The notes under the pieces are model-generated. The model was not told the DNA's origin and ran no database searches. It worked only from the letters and a program-made list of their open reading frames with translations. A DNA stretch of 63,168 nt from Pseudomonas moorei (GTDB lineage: Bacteria; Pseudomonadota; Gammaproteobacteria; Pseudomonadales; Pseudomonadaceae): assembly GCF_008801475.1 (NCBI RefSeq), contig NZ_VZPP01000021.1, forward strand, positions 1-63,168, written 5' to 3'. The position numbers and the translations under genes are program-made. Below, piece after piece: positions 23,905-32,530 of the stretch (the stretch's first letter is position 1; the number at the start of each line of letters is the position of its first letter).

Positions 23905-25065
23905 ATGGCTACGCTCGAACTTCGCAACGTAAACAAGACCTATGGCGCCGGCTTGCCGGACACCCTGAAGAACATCGAACTGTCGATCAAGGACGGTGAG
24001 TTCCTGATCCTCGTCGGCCCGTCGGGCTGCGGCAAGTCGACCCTGATGAACTGCATCGCCGGCCTTGAAACCATCACCGGCGGCGCGATCATGATCGGCG
24101 ACCAGGACGTCAGCGGCATGAGTCCGAAGGATCGCGACATCGCCATGGTGTTCCAGTCCTACGCGCTGTACCCGACCATGAGCGTGCGCGAGAACATCGA
24201 GTTCGGACTGAAAATCCGCAAGATGAGCCAGTCGGCCATCGATGAGGAAGTGGCTCGCGTAGCCAAGCTGTTGCAGATCGAACACCTGCTCAATCGCAAG
24301 CCGGGCCAGCTGTCCGGTGGTCAGCAACAGCGCGTGGCGATGGGTCGGGCGCTGGCACGCCGTCCGAAGATCTATCTGTTCGACGAACCGCTGTCCAACC
24401 TCGACGCCAAGCTGCGGGTCGAGATGCGCACCGAAATGAAACTGATGCACCAGCGCCTGAAGACGACCACGGTCTACGTGACTCACGACCAGATCGAAGC
24501 CATGACCCTGGGCGACAAAGTGGCGGTGATGAAGGACGGCATCATCCAGCAGTTCGGCACGCCGAAAGACATCTACAACAACCCGGCCAACCTGTTCGTG
24601 GCGAGCTTCATCGGTTCGCCGCCGATGAACTTCATCCCCCTGCGTCTGCAACGCAAGGACGGTCGTCTGCTGGCATTGCTCGACAGCGGCCAGGCGCGCT
24701 GCGAATTGCCGCTGAGCATGCAGGACGCTGGTCTCGAAGACCGTGAAGTGATCCTCGGCATGCGTCCGGAACAGATCGTTCTGGCGAACGGCGGAGCCAA
24801 CGATCTGCCGACCATTCGCGCGGAAGTCCAAGTCACCGAACCCACCGGTCCGGACACCCTGGTCTTCGTCAACCTCAACGACACCAAGGTCTGCTGCCGC
24901 CTGGCGCCAGACGTCGCTCCGGCCGTGGGCGAGACCCTGACCCTGCAGTTCGATCCGGCGAAAGTGCTGCTGTTCGATGCCAAGACCGGGGAGCGCCTGG
25001 GGGTGGCCGGTCTGCCGAAAGCCGAAGCGCACGCCGCCAACGTCGCGCAATTCAAAGGCCGCTGA
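23905..25065 (+). CDS. gtsD: Glucose ABC transporter, ATP-binding subunit
   Basis: A 386-residue MalK/UgpC-type ATPase. Walker A is GPSGCGKST (residues 37-45), Q-loop QSYALYPTMSV, signature LSGGQQQR, Walker B IYLFDEPLSNLDA and switch His in VTHDQIEAM. The C-terminal TOBE/regulatory domain begins near residue 235 (PPMNFIPLRL). It powers GtsBC. The last gts gene; a BIME (25077-25180) separates it from oprB. Confidence 0.95.
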   Translation: MATLELRNVNKTYGAGLPDTLKNIELSIKDGEFLILVGPSGCGKSTLMNCIAGLETITGGAIMIGDQDVSGMSPKDRDIAMVFQSYALYPTMSVRENIEFGLKIRKMSQSAIDEEVARVAKLLQIEHLLNRKPGQLSGGQQQRVAMGRALARRPKIYLFDEPLSNLDAKLRVEMRTEMKLMHQRLKTTTVYVTHDQIEAMTLGDKVAVMKDGIIQQFGTPKDIYNNPANLFVASFIGSPPMNFIPLRLQRKDGRLLALLDSGQARCELPLSMQDAGLEDREVILGMRPEQIVLANGGANDLPTIRAEVQVTEPTGPDTLVFVNLNDTKVCCRLAPDVAPAVGETLTLQFDPAKVLLFDAKTGERLGVAGLPKAEAHAANVAQFKGR

Positions 25066-25076
25066 ACAAGAAAACG

Positions 25077-25180
25077 GTAGGAGCGAGCCTGCTCGCGATG
25101 GACGTCAACGATGACACCGGAAACCTGACACCCCACGGTGTTCTCAGGTTTCTCGCGAGCAAGCTCGCTCCTGCAGGGGG
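25077..25180. repeat. BIME between gtsD and oprB
   Basis: Opposed REP cores GCGAGCCTGCTCGC (near 25082) and GCGAGCAAGCTCGC (near 25156), with GTAGGAGC and GCTCCTGCA flanks. Between them is a second dyad around CAGGTTTC / GAAACCTG. Confidence 0.8.
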
Positions 25181-25267
25181 GATACGTGACGGGTGGCCTG
25201 TCATCCGTCGCAACCGTTGTAACCGCGTTAATCAAAAAGTTAATAACAATAAAACGAGGATGTAGGG

Positions 25268-26614
25268 ATGAAGATGAAGAACAAGGCCCGGTTGATCTGC
25301 CAGGTGTCAGCAGCGGCAGCACTGGTTCTGGCCGGTAATGCGATGGCCGATGAAGCGTTCAGCTCCGACTCCAAGTGGATGACGGGCGATTGGGGTGGCG
25401 AGCGTACCAAGCTGATCGAGCAAGGCATCGACATCAAGATGGACTACGTCGGGGAAGTCGGCGGCAACCTGCATGGCGGGTTTAACGACGACAAGACTGC
25501 GCGCTACTCCGACCAGTTTGGCCTGGGGGCCGCGCTGGATCTGCAAAAACTGCTGGGCTGGGACAACACCCAGGCCAAGATCCAGCTCACCAACCGTAAC
25601 GGTGAGAACATTTCCAATGACCGTATCGGCGACCCGCGTGCCGGCACCTTGAGTTCCTCCCAGGAAGTCTACGGTCGTGGCCATATGGTCCGTCTGACCC
25701 AGTTGTGGATTCAGCATCAATTCTTCGACAACAAGCTGGACGTCAAGGCCGGTTACTTCGGTGAAGGCGAAGACTTCAACACCTTCCCGTGCGAATTCCA
25801 GAACCTGGCGTTCTGCGGTTCCCAGGTGGGTAACTGGGCGACCAACATCTGGTACAACTGGCCGGTCAGCCAGGCGGCGATCCGCGTGAAGTACAACATC
25901 AATGACGAGCTCTACGCTCAGATTGGTGCGTACAACCAGAACCCGTCGCAGCTGGAGCACGGTAACGGCTTCAAGCTCAGCGGCAGCGGTACGGCGGGTA
26001 CCGTGTTGCCGGTCGAACTGGTCTGGTCGCCGAAGGTCAACAGCCTGCCTGGCGAATACCGTGTCGGTTACTACAAAAGTACCGCCCCGGCCAACGACGT
26101 GCTCGAGGACGACAATGGCCAGAACGCCGCGACCACCGGCAACCCTTATCGCGTCCACGATAGCAAGCACGGCTACTGGTTCGTCGCGCAACAGCAACTT
26201 ACCAGCCACAACGGTGATGCTTCTCGCGGTCTGAACATCGCCGCCAACGCTACTTTCCACGACAAGGACACCAACTTCATCGACAACTACCAGTCGCTGA
26301 TGTTTGTGTACAAGGGCCCGTTCGACGCGCGTCCGAAAGATGATGTGGGCATCGGTTTCGCCCGTATCCATGTCAACGATGACGTGAAGAAAAACGCAGA
26401 GCTGGTCAATGCGTCCAATGGCGTTTCGGACTACAACGATCCGGTGTTCTCGCCGATTCGTGAAACCGAATACAACTACGAGATCAACTACGGTTTCCAC
26501 GTGACCAACTGGCTGACCGTGCGTCCCAACCTGCAATACATCACACACCCGGGTGGTGTGGATGAAGTCGACAACGCGCTGGTGGCCGGCCTGAAAATTC
26601 AGTCGGTGTTCTGA
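25268..26614 (+). CDS. oprB: Carbohydrate-selective porin OprB
   Basis: A 448-residue outer-membrane porin. The signal peptide (AAALVLAGNAMA) is followed by a mature chain starting DEAFSSDSKWMTGDWGGERTK, the hallmark of OprB; the C terminus ends in VF as in many porins. It lets glucose and related sugars across the outer membrane toward GtsA. The ATG follows GAGGATGTAGGG; a second ATG two codons on is possible. A strong terminator follows. Upstream, AT-rich sequence with GTAAC at 25219 may form a promoter of its own, weakly like that of gtsA. Confidence 0.95.
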   Translation: MKMKNKARLICQVSAAAALVLAGNAMADEAFSSDSKWMTGDWGGERTKLIEQGIDIKMDYVGEVGGNLHGGFNDDKTARYSDQFGLGAALDLQKLLGWDNTQAKIQLTNRNGENISNDRIGDPRAGTLSSSQEVYGRGHMVRLTQLWIQHQFFDNKLDVKAGYFGEGEDFNTFPCEFQNLAFCGSQVGNWATNIWYNWPVSQAAIRVKYNINDELYAQIGAYNQNPSQLEHGNGFKLSGSGTAGTVLPVELVWSPKVNSLPGEYRVGYYKSTAPANDVLEDDNGQNAATTGNPYRVHDSKHGYWFVAQQQLTSHNGDASRGLNIAANATFHDKDTNFIDNYQSLMFVYKGPFDARPKDDVGIGFARIHVNDDVKKNAELVNASNGVSDYNDPVFSPIRETEYNYEINYGFHVTNWLTVRPNLQYITHPGGVDEVDNALVAGLKIQSVF

Positions 26615-26652
26615 CGCTGTTGCGATAAGCTCTTCTCCATGTGCGCATTTTT

Positions 26653-26682
26653 GCGGACAGCCAAGGCTGTCCGCTTTTTTTT
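26653..26682 (+). terminator. Rho-independent terminator after oprB
   Basis: Perfect 10-base arms GCGGACAGCC and GGCTGTCCGC with a 2-base gap, followed by eight T residues. It ends the gts-oprB transcript. Confidence 0.93.
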
Positions 26683-26745
26683 GTGCGGACCTTTGGCCAG
26701 TAGGCCGCAGTATGAGTACACCCATGTTTTTCAGGACCGTGGCAC

Positions 26746-27600
26746 ATGCTTGAGCATCCACTACAACGCTTCTTCAAATCCTTGCGCGAACGTCCGGTGT
26801 TTGCGTGGGAGCGCTATCAGAAGCGCGACGTGTTGGTGATCGATCATCCGCTGTGTCAGGCGGTGTTCAGTCGTCAGGGCGCGCAGTTGCTGCATTTCCA
26901 GCCCAAGGGTCAGAAGCCATGGCTGTGGTGTGCGGCGAAGTGGCCGCAGGTCGGTGCCATTCGGGGGGGCGTACCGGTGTGCTGGCCGTGGTATGGCCGT
27001 CATCCAAGTGAAAACGCCTGGCCGTCCCATGGCTGGGCGCGGTTGATCGACTGGAAACTGATCGACAGCAGCCATGATGACGATGGGGTGCGATTGCACT
27101 GGCAACTTCAATTGTGCGACTGGCAAGTGGACCTGCACGCGCACCTCGGCGAGCGCATGGATCTGCGCCTGAGCACCGAGCATCAGGACAGCCTGCCGTG
27201 CCGGCTGAGCCAGGCTTTGCATGCTTACTGGCGTATTGGTGATGTCGGTGAGGTAGCGCTGTCTGGGCTGGAGGGCGCGCAGGGTTATGACCAATTGAAT
27301 CGGCAGATATGTCAGCAGGAAGGCGAGTTACGCGTGGAGGGCGGCTGTCAGCGAGTGTTCCAGCACAATGGCGAACTGCAGCTCAACGACCACGCCTGGC
27401 AGCGGGCATTGTGCATCGACACGGGGGATGCGGCCGATACGGTGGTCTGGCATCCGGGGTCGCGGCCGTTGCTTGGCGTGACCTGGAATGAGGTGTCGGA
27501 GTTTGTCTGTGTGGAAGCGGCGAGTGGTGGCACCGACAGCCTGTGCCTGAAGCCGGGGGAGCGAGCGCATTTGAGCTTGCAGGCGCGGGTGGGGGGTTAG
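26746..27600 (+). CDS. D-hexose-6-phosphate mutarotase (YeaD-like)
   Basis: A 284-residue aldose-1-epimerase-fold protein. It contains GAQLLHFQPKGQKPWLW, RGGVPVCWPWYGRHP and the catalytic-type His in PSHGWARLIDW, followed by YWRIGDVGEVALSGLEG. These are landmarks of the YeaD group, which interconverts alpha and beta anomers of glucose-6-phosphate and related sugars. That would supply the beta anomer to Zwf. It lies between oprB and hexR and points toward hexR. A REP (about 27615-27645) lies between the two. Confidence 0.87.
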   Translation: MLEHPLQRFFKSLRERPVFAWERYQKRDVLVIDHPLCQAVFSRQGAQLLHFQPKGQKPWLWCAAKWPQVGAIRGGVPVCWPWYGRHPSENAWPSHGWARLIDWKLIDSSHDDDGVRLHWQLQLCDWQVDLHAHLGERMDLRLSTEHQDSLPCRLSQALHAYWRIGDVGEVALSGLEGAQGYDQLNRQICQQEGELRVEGGCQRVFQHNGELQLNDHAWQRALCIDTGDAADTVVWHPGSRPLLGVTWNEVSEFVCVEAASGGTDSLCLKPGERAHLSLQARVGG

Positions 27601-27673
27601 ATTTGTGCTGTTGCTGCTGGCCCATCGCTGGCTTGCCAGCGATGAGGCAGGACCGTTCAGCGCAGATTTCGGA

Positions 27674-28543
27674 TCAATTAAACTCGTCACCCACCGGATA
27701 CCGGCTCGCATTCAAACTCTCTTTGATCTTGCGCAAATGCGGCTGGAAATCCACGCCACGGCGCAAGGTCATGCCGGTGGCGAGCACGTCCAGCACGGTG
27801 AGCTGGATGATCCGCGAAGTCATCGGCATGTAGATGTCAGTGTCTTCCGGCAGCGGAATGTTCAGGCTCAGGGTACTGGCCTTGGCCAGCGGCGAGTTCT
27901 CGGCGGTCAAACCCAGTACCGACGCGCCGTTTTCCCGGGCGATGCGCGCCACTTCCACCAGTTCGCGGGTGCGTCCGGTGTAGGAAATGATCACGAACAA
28001 CTCGCCGGTATGCGCCACCGACGCAATCATGCGCTGCATCAGCACGTCGGCATGGGCAGTCACGGCCAGGTTGAAACGAAAGAACTTGTGCTGCGCATCC
28101 AGGGCCACCGGGGCCGAGGCGCCAAGGCCGAAGAAGTGGATCTGCCGGGCCTGGATCAGCAGGTCGACGGCGCGGCTGATCAGGTTCGGATCGAGGGCCT
28201 GGCAGGCACTGTCGAGGGAGGCGATGGCGCTGCCGAAAATTTTCTGGGTGTAGGCTTCCGGATTATCGTCGGCCTCCACCGCACGGCTGACGTACGCCGC
28301 GCCACTGGCCAGGCTTTGGGCCAGTTGCAGCTTGAGTTCGGGGTAACCGCTGACGCCGAATGAACGGCAGAACCGGTTGACCGTCGGTTCGCTGACCGAG
28401 GCGGCCTGGGCGAGGGCGGCGATGCTGAAGCGAGTGGCCTGCTGTGGGTTGAGCAGGATCACCTCGGCGACTTTGCGTTCGGCCTTGTTCAGCTCTTCAA
28501 GGCGATTCTGGATCTGTTCCAGTAAATTTCGCACGCGGTCCAT
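27674..28543 (-). CDS. hexR: RpiR-family repressor HexR
   Basis: A 289-residue regulator. The N-terminal RpiR HTH (MDRVRNLLEQIQNRLEELNK to PTVNRFCRSFGVSGYPELKL) is followed by a SIS sugar-isomerase domain (about 125-265, IHFFGLGASAPVALDAQHK, ISYTGRTRELVEVA). HexR represses edd/glk, zwf-pgl-eda and gap until KDPG binds its SIS domain. The ATG follows AAGGAAACTCACT. It is divergent from zwf, and a dyad in the shared region probably gives control of zwf and of itself. The longer frame adds 24 unlikely residues. Confidence 0.95.
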   Translation of the reverse strand: MDRVRNLLEQIQNRLEELNKAERKVAEVILLNPQQATRFSIAALAQAASVSEPTVNRFCRSFGVSGYPELKLQLAQSLASGAAYVSRAVEADDNPEAYTQKIFGSAIASLDSACQALDPNLISRAVDLLIQARQIHFFGLGASAPVALDAQHKFFRFNLAVTAHADVLMQRMIASVAHTGELFVIISYTGRTRELVEVARIARENGASVLGLTAENSPLAKASTLSLNIPLPEDTDIYMPMTSRIIQLTVLDVLATGMTLRRGVDFQPHLRKIKESLNASRYPVGDEFN

Positions 28544-28681
28544 AGTGAGTTTCCTTGATTCACCGGCGCCGATAAGCGCGCGGCTAATGCAAAAAGGGCC
28601 TTTGGTGTGGCCCATAACGGTGGCCTATCCTACTGATGGCTCTGACCGACCACCACTCGGAATCTATATTTTGCGAAAATG

Positions 28682-28698
28682 TTGTGGTTATTACTACA
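28682..28698. promoter_or_regulatory. HexR-type operator at zwf
   Basis: TTGTGGTTATTACTACA is a near-palindrome (TGTGGT-N4-ACTACA) in the hexR-zwf intergenic region, about 65 bases before zwf. It is looser than the gap and edd sites but placed for repression of zwf-pgl-eda. Confidence 0.6.
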
Positions 28699-28763
28699 TT
28701 TTCCCTTGAGTGATGCCTTGAAAAAAGGTATTTGTAGCTTAACTTGATAAAAGAACAAACATC

Positions 28764-30233
28764 ATGCCTTCGATTACGGTTGAACCGTGCACCTTTGCCT
28801 TGTTCGGCGCCCTTGGCGACCTGGCCTTGCGCAAGCTGTTTCCTGCCCTTTATCAACTCGATGGTGCGGGCCTCCTGCACGAGGACACGCGGATCATCGC
28901 GCTGGCCCGTGAGCCGGGCACCGAACAGCAGCACCTGGCGTTCATCGCCGCCGAGCTGCGCCGCTACGTCGGTGCCAAAGAGCTGGACGATGCCGTGGTC
29001 GAACGCTTCCTGGCCCGCCTGAGCTACCTGCACGTCGACTTCCTCAAATCCGAAGACTATGTGGCCCTGGCTGAGATGGCCGGCAGCGCACAGCGGGTGA
29101 TTGCCTATTTCGCCACGCCGGCAGCGGTGTATGGCGCGATCTGTGAAAACCTGGCGAAGGTTGGCCTGGCGGAAAACACCCGCGTGGTGCTGGAAAAACC
29201 CATCGGCTCGGACCTGGAATCCTCGCGCAAGGTCAACGATGCCGTAGCCCAGTTCTTCCCGGAAAACCGCACTTATCGCATCGACCACTACCTGGGCAAG
29301 GAAACGGTCCAGAACCTGATCGCCCTGCGTTTCGCCAACAGCCTGTTCGAAACCCAGTGGAACCAGAACTACATCTCCCACGTGGAAATCACCGTGGCCG
29401 AGAAGGTCGGGATCGAAGGCCGCTGGGGTTACTTCGACAAGGCCGGTCAGCTGCGGGACATGATTCAGAATCACCTGCTGCAACTGCTCTGCCTGATCGC
29501 CATGGATCCGCCGGCCGACCTGTCCGCCGACAGCATCCGCGACGAGAAAGTCAAAGTCCTCAAGGCGCTGGCGCCGATCAGCCCGGAAGGCCTGACCACT
29601 CAAGTGGTGCGCGGCCAGTACATCGCCGGCTACAGCGAAGGCAAACCGGTGCCGGGTTACCTGGAAGAACCCAATTCCAACACCCAGAGCGACACCGAAA
29701 CCTTCGTCGCCCTGCGTGCCGACATCCGCAACTGGCGCTGGGCCGGCGTGCCGTTCTACTTGCGTACCGGCAAGCGCATGCCGCAGAAGCTCTCGCAGAT
29801 CGTCATCCACTTCAAGGAACCGTCGCATTACATCTTCGCTCCCGAGCAACGCCTGCAAATCAGCAACAAGCTGATTATCCGCCTGCAACCGGACGAAGGC
29901 ATTTCCTTGCGTGTCATGACCAAAGAACAAGGCCTGGACAAGGGCATGCAGCTGCGCAGCGGTCCGTTGCAGCTGAATTTTTCCGACACCTGGCGCAGCG
30001 CACGGATTCCCGATGCCTACGAGCGGTTGTTGCTGGAAGTGATGCGCGGCAATCAGAACCTGTTTGTCCGTAAAGATGAAATCGAAGCCGCGTGGAAGTG
30101 GTGTGACCAGTTGATCGCCGGATGGAAAAAATCCGGTGATGCGCCCAAGCCGTACGCGGCCGGGTCCTGGGGGCCGATGAGCTCCATTGCTCTGATCACG
30201 CGGGACGGGAGGTCGTGGTATGGCGATATCTGA
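28764..30233 (+). CDS. zwf: Glucose-6-phosphate 1-dehydrogenase
   Basis: A 489-residue enzyme oxidising glucose-6-phosphate to 6-phosphogluconolactone with NAD(P)+. The nucleotide-binding start is FALFGALGDLALRKLFPALY, and RIDHYLGKETVQNL holds the substrate-binding Lys and catalytic His. EKPIGSDLESS is also diagnostic. Length is normal. First gene of zwf-pgl-eda; pgl overlaps its end by 14 bases. Pseudomonads may have further zwf copies elsewhere. Confidence 0.97.
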   Translation: MPSITVEPCTFALFGALGDLALRKLFPALYQLDGAGLLHEDTRIIALAREPGTEQQHLAFIAAELRRYVGAKELDDAVVERFLARLSYLHVDFLKSEDYVALAEMAGSAQRVIAYFATPAAVYGAICENLAKVGLAENTRVVLEKPIGSDLESSRKVNDAVAQFFPENRTYRIDHYLGKETVQNLIALRFANSLFETQWNQNYISHVEITVAEKVGIEGRWGYFDKAGQLRDMIQNHLLQLLCLIAMDPPADLSADSIRDEKVKVLKALAPISPEGLTTQVVRGQYIAGYSEGKPVPGYLEEPNSNTQSDTETFVALRADIRNWRWAGVPFYLRTGKRMPQKLSQIVIHFKEPSHYIFAPEQRLQISNKLIIRLQPDEGISLRVMTKEQGLDKGMQLRSGPLQLNFSDTWRSARIPDAYERLLLEVMRGNQNLFVRKDEIEAAWKWCDQLIAGWKKSGDAPKPYAAGSWGPMSSIALITRDGRSWYGDI

Positions 30234-30933
30234 TTTGAAACTGCCTCAAGGCGTCAGCGCCCGTGAGTTCAAGAACCCGGCGCAACTGGCTGAAGGCCTG
30301 GCGCTGGGCGTGGCCAAACAACTGCGCGAGGCCATCGACGCCCAGGGCACCGCAACACTGGTGGTGTCCGGGGGGCGCAGCCCGGTGGCGTTTTTCCAGC
30401 ACCTGGCCAAGCAGGCACTGGACTGGTCAAACGTGGTGGTCAGCCTGGCGGATGAGCGTTGGGTACCGATCGAGCATGCCGACAGCAATGCCGGCCTGCT
30501 GAAGAAGTATCTGCTGCAAGGGCCGGCGGCCAAGGCGCAGTTCCTGAGCCTTTACAGCGCCACTGCCAACCTTGAACAGGCGGCTGAACAGGCCGACCGT
30601 TTGCTGGCTGAATTGCCGGCAATCGATGTGCTGGTGCTGGGCATGGGCGATGACGGTCATACCGCATCGCTGTTCCCCAATAGCCCTAACCTCGCCGACG
30701 CCTTGAAAGCCGATGGCACGCGTCGTTGCTACCCGATGCTGGCGCCGACCGTGCCGCATCAGCGCCTGACCATGAGTCGTGCGCTGCTGGCTTCGGCCAA
30801 ACATAAAGTGCTGTCGATTTCCGGTCAGTCGAAGCTGACCACCCTGAACACCGCACTGGCTGGTGACGATGTCGCCGCATTGCCGATTCGCGCGTTTTTG
30901 CAACCCACGTTAGAGATTTACTGGTGCCCATGA
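30220..30933 (+). CDS. pgl: 6-phosphogluconolactonase
   Basis: A 237-residue DevB-type lactonase hydrolysing 6-phosphogluconolactone to 6-phosphogluconate. Family blocks are LVVSGGRSPVAFF, VSLADERWVP and LGMGDDGHTASLFPNSP. The ATG lies inside the end of zwf, and its TGA is 17 bases before the chosen eda start. Operon position and overlap imply coupled expression. Confidence 0.95.
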   Translation: MAISDLKLPQGVSAREFKNPAQLAEGLALGVAKQLREAIDAQGTATLVVSGGRSPVAFFQHLAKQALDWSNVVVSLADERWVPIEHADSNAGLLKKYLLQGPAAKAQFLSLYSATANLEQAAEQADRLLAELPAIDVLVLGMGDDGHTASLFPNSPNLADALKADGTRRCYPMLAPTVPHQRLTMSRALLASAKHKVLSISGQSKLTTLNTALAGDDVAALPIRAFLQPTLEIYWCP

Positions 30934-30950
30934 GCCAAGGAACAGCCGCT

Positions 30951-31616
30951 ATGACAAACCCATCCCCGACCGTTTCCATGGCGGACAAAGTTGAACTGAT
31001 CGACAGCCTCTGTGCCAAGGCGCGGATTCTGCCGGTGATCACCATCGCTCGCGAGCAGGACATTCTGCCGCTGGCCGATGCGCTCGCCGCCGGTGGCCTG
31101 ACCGCGCTGGAAGTGACCCTGCGTTCGCAGTTCGGCCTCAAGGCCATCCAGATCCTGCGTGAGCAGCGTCCGGAACTGGTGACCGGTGCCGGCACCGTGC
31201 TCGATCGCCACATGCTGGCGGCCGCGGAAGCTGCCGGTTCGCAGTTCATCGTGACGCCGGGCATCACCCGTGATCTGCTGGAAGCCAGCGTCGCCAGCCC
31301 GATTCCACTGTTGCCGGGCATCAGCAACGCTTCGGGCATCATGGAAGGCTATGGTCTGGGCTATCGCCGCTTCAAGCTGTTCCCGGCTGAAGTCAGCGGC
31401 GGTGTTGCGGCCATCAAGGCACTGGGCGGCCCGTTCGGCGAAGTGAAATTCTGCCCGACCGGCGGCGTCGGCCCGGCCAATATCAAAAGCTACATGGCGC
31501 TGAAAAACGTCATGTGCGTGGGCGGTAGCTGGATGCTTGATCCCGAGTGGATCAAGAACGGCGACTGGGCCCGCATTCAGGAATGCACCGCCGAAGCCTT
31601 GGCGCTGCTGGACTGA
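30951..31616 (+). CDS. eda: KDPG aldolase
   Basis: A 221-residue class I aldolase that splits 2-keto-3-deoxy-6-phosphogluconate into pyruvate and glyceraldehyde-3-phosphate. The catalytic Glu is in ITIAREQD and the Schiff-base Lys in RFKLFPAEVSGG; PTGGV binds phosphate. The ATG at 30951 has AAGGAA nine bases upstream; earlier in-frame starts at 30924 and 30930 overlap pgl and would add up to nine residues. Last gene of zwf-pgl-eda, followed by a strong terminator. Confidence 0.95.
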   Translation: MTNPSPTVSMADKVELIDSLCAKARILPVITIAREQDILPLADALAAGGLTALEVTLRSQFGLKAIQILREQRPELVTGAGTVLDRHMLAAAEAAGSQFIVTPGITRDLLEASVASPIPLLPGISNASGIMEGYGLGYRRFKLFPAEVSGGVAAIKALGGPFGEVKFCPTGGVGPANIKSYMALKNVMCVGGSWMLDPEWIKNGDWARIQECTAEALALLD

Positions 31617-31657
31617 TCCGCTTCACCTGACACCTCGTTGTGTGTTCTACGGCTTTT

Positions 31658-31688
31658 CGGTGCGCTTGGTCGGCGCACCGTTTTTTTT
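31658..31688 (+). terminator. Rho-independent terminator after eda
   Basis: CGGTGCGC and GCGCACCG arms around a 7-base loop, followed by eight T residues. A REP-like unit (GTGCGAGCACGTTCGCTCCCACAG) follows at about 31706-31730. Confidence 0.92.
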
Positions 31689-31812
31689 GCCCGCAAAAAA
31701 ACAGGTGTGCGAGCACGTTCGCTCCCACAGGGACATCATGCGATACATAGTTACTACATGACATGTTTTGGCCAGTGCTAGCCTGCGTTCATCTTATGGA
31801 AGAGAGAACGTC

Positions 31813-32529
31813 ATGGACGACAACACTTCGGCAGCACCCGTTTACCTGCTTTCCCCGGAACAGATTGCCGGCCCCTATTTCCGCAACCCGAAACTGATCA
31901 GACGCAATATCAGCGAAGGTGCCGATGGCATTCCGCTGGTGTTGCGGCTGGCCATCGTCGACGCCATGACCGGCCAACCGGTCACCGACGCGCTGGTGGA
32001 TATCTGGCACTGCAATGCACGGGGGGCGTATTCCGGCTGGAGCAAGGTCAACCCGGATGTGGAAGTCGATGCCGGAGACATCGGCTCGGTCCCGCGAACC
32101 GACGACGATACTTACCTGCGCGGCGGGCAATTCACCGACAAGAAAGGCATCGCCCGGTTCACCACGATCTGTCCGGGGTTTTATGCCGGCCGCACCTTGC
32201 ACATCCATGTCGCCGTTCGCATCACCAGCGGTAACAACTACCTGCAGGAGCGACACGTCGCGTGGGTCGGTCAGTTGTACTTCCCCGAGGTCGCCGCGCG
32301 CTCGGTGCTCAATGCCCGGGAGTACAGCGGTCGCGCCATCCCCGCACTGAGTAACGATCAAGACTTTTTCTATCAGAACATGGGCGGCGAAGCCTCGACC
32401 CTGAACATCCACACTCTCGGGCGAGACTCCAATGAAGACGGCTTTTTCGGGCAGGTGACCATTGGCATCGATACCTTCGCGGTGTCATCCCGGATCAAGC
32501 CCGAGGACTTCGACAAGTTCACGGTGTGA
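31813..32529 (+). CDS. Intradiol ring-cleavage dioxygenase-like protein
   Basis: A 238-residue protein of the protocatechuate 3,4-/catechol 1,2-dioxygenase fold. DALVDIWHCNARGAYSGW and GFYAGRTLHIHVAV supply the two Tyr and two His residues that bind Fe(III) in the family, so it is probably catalytic. It has no signal peptide and no separate alpha/beta partner, and no aromatic-degradation genes are near. The ATG at 31813 follows AGAGAACGTC. It converges with an aminotransferase gene. The substrate is unknown. Confidence 0.82.
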   Translation: MDDNTSAAPVYLLSPEQIAGPYFRNPKLIRRNISEGADGIPLVLRLAIVDAMTGQPVTDALVDIWHCNARGAYSGWSKVNPDVEVDAGDIGSVPRTDDDTYLRGGQFTDKKGIARFTTICPGFYAGRTLHIHVAVRITSGNNYLQERHVAWVGQLYFPEVAARSVLNAREYSGRAIPALSNDQDFFYQNMGGEASTLNIHTLGRDSNEDGFFGQVTIGIDTFAVSSRIKPEDFDKFTV

Positions 32530-32530
32530 G

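Noticed and set aside
25186..25250. A third GltR-type GTNAC block before oprB
   Set aside because: GTGAC, GTCAT and GTAAC are present but their spacing (14 and 19) does not match the 11/21 pattern of the other two promoters.
25307..26761. 484-codon open frame opposite oprB
   Set aside because: Antisense to a clear porin gene; Val/Arg/Gln-rich shadow without start signals.
28584..29930. 448-codon open frame opposite zwf
   Set aside because: Antisense to zwf and running into the hexR promoter; no domain.
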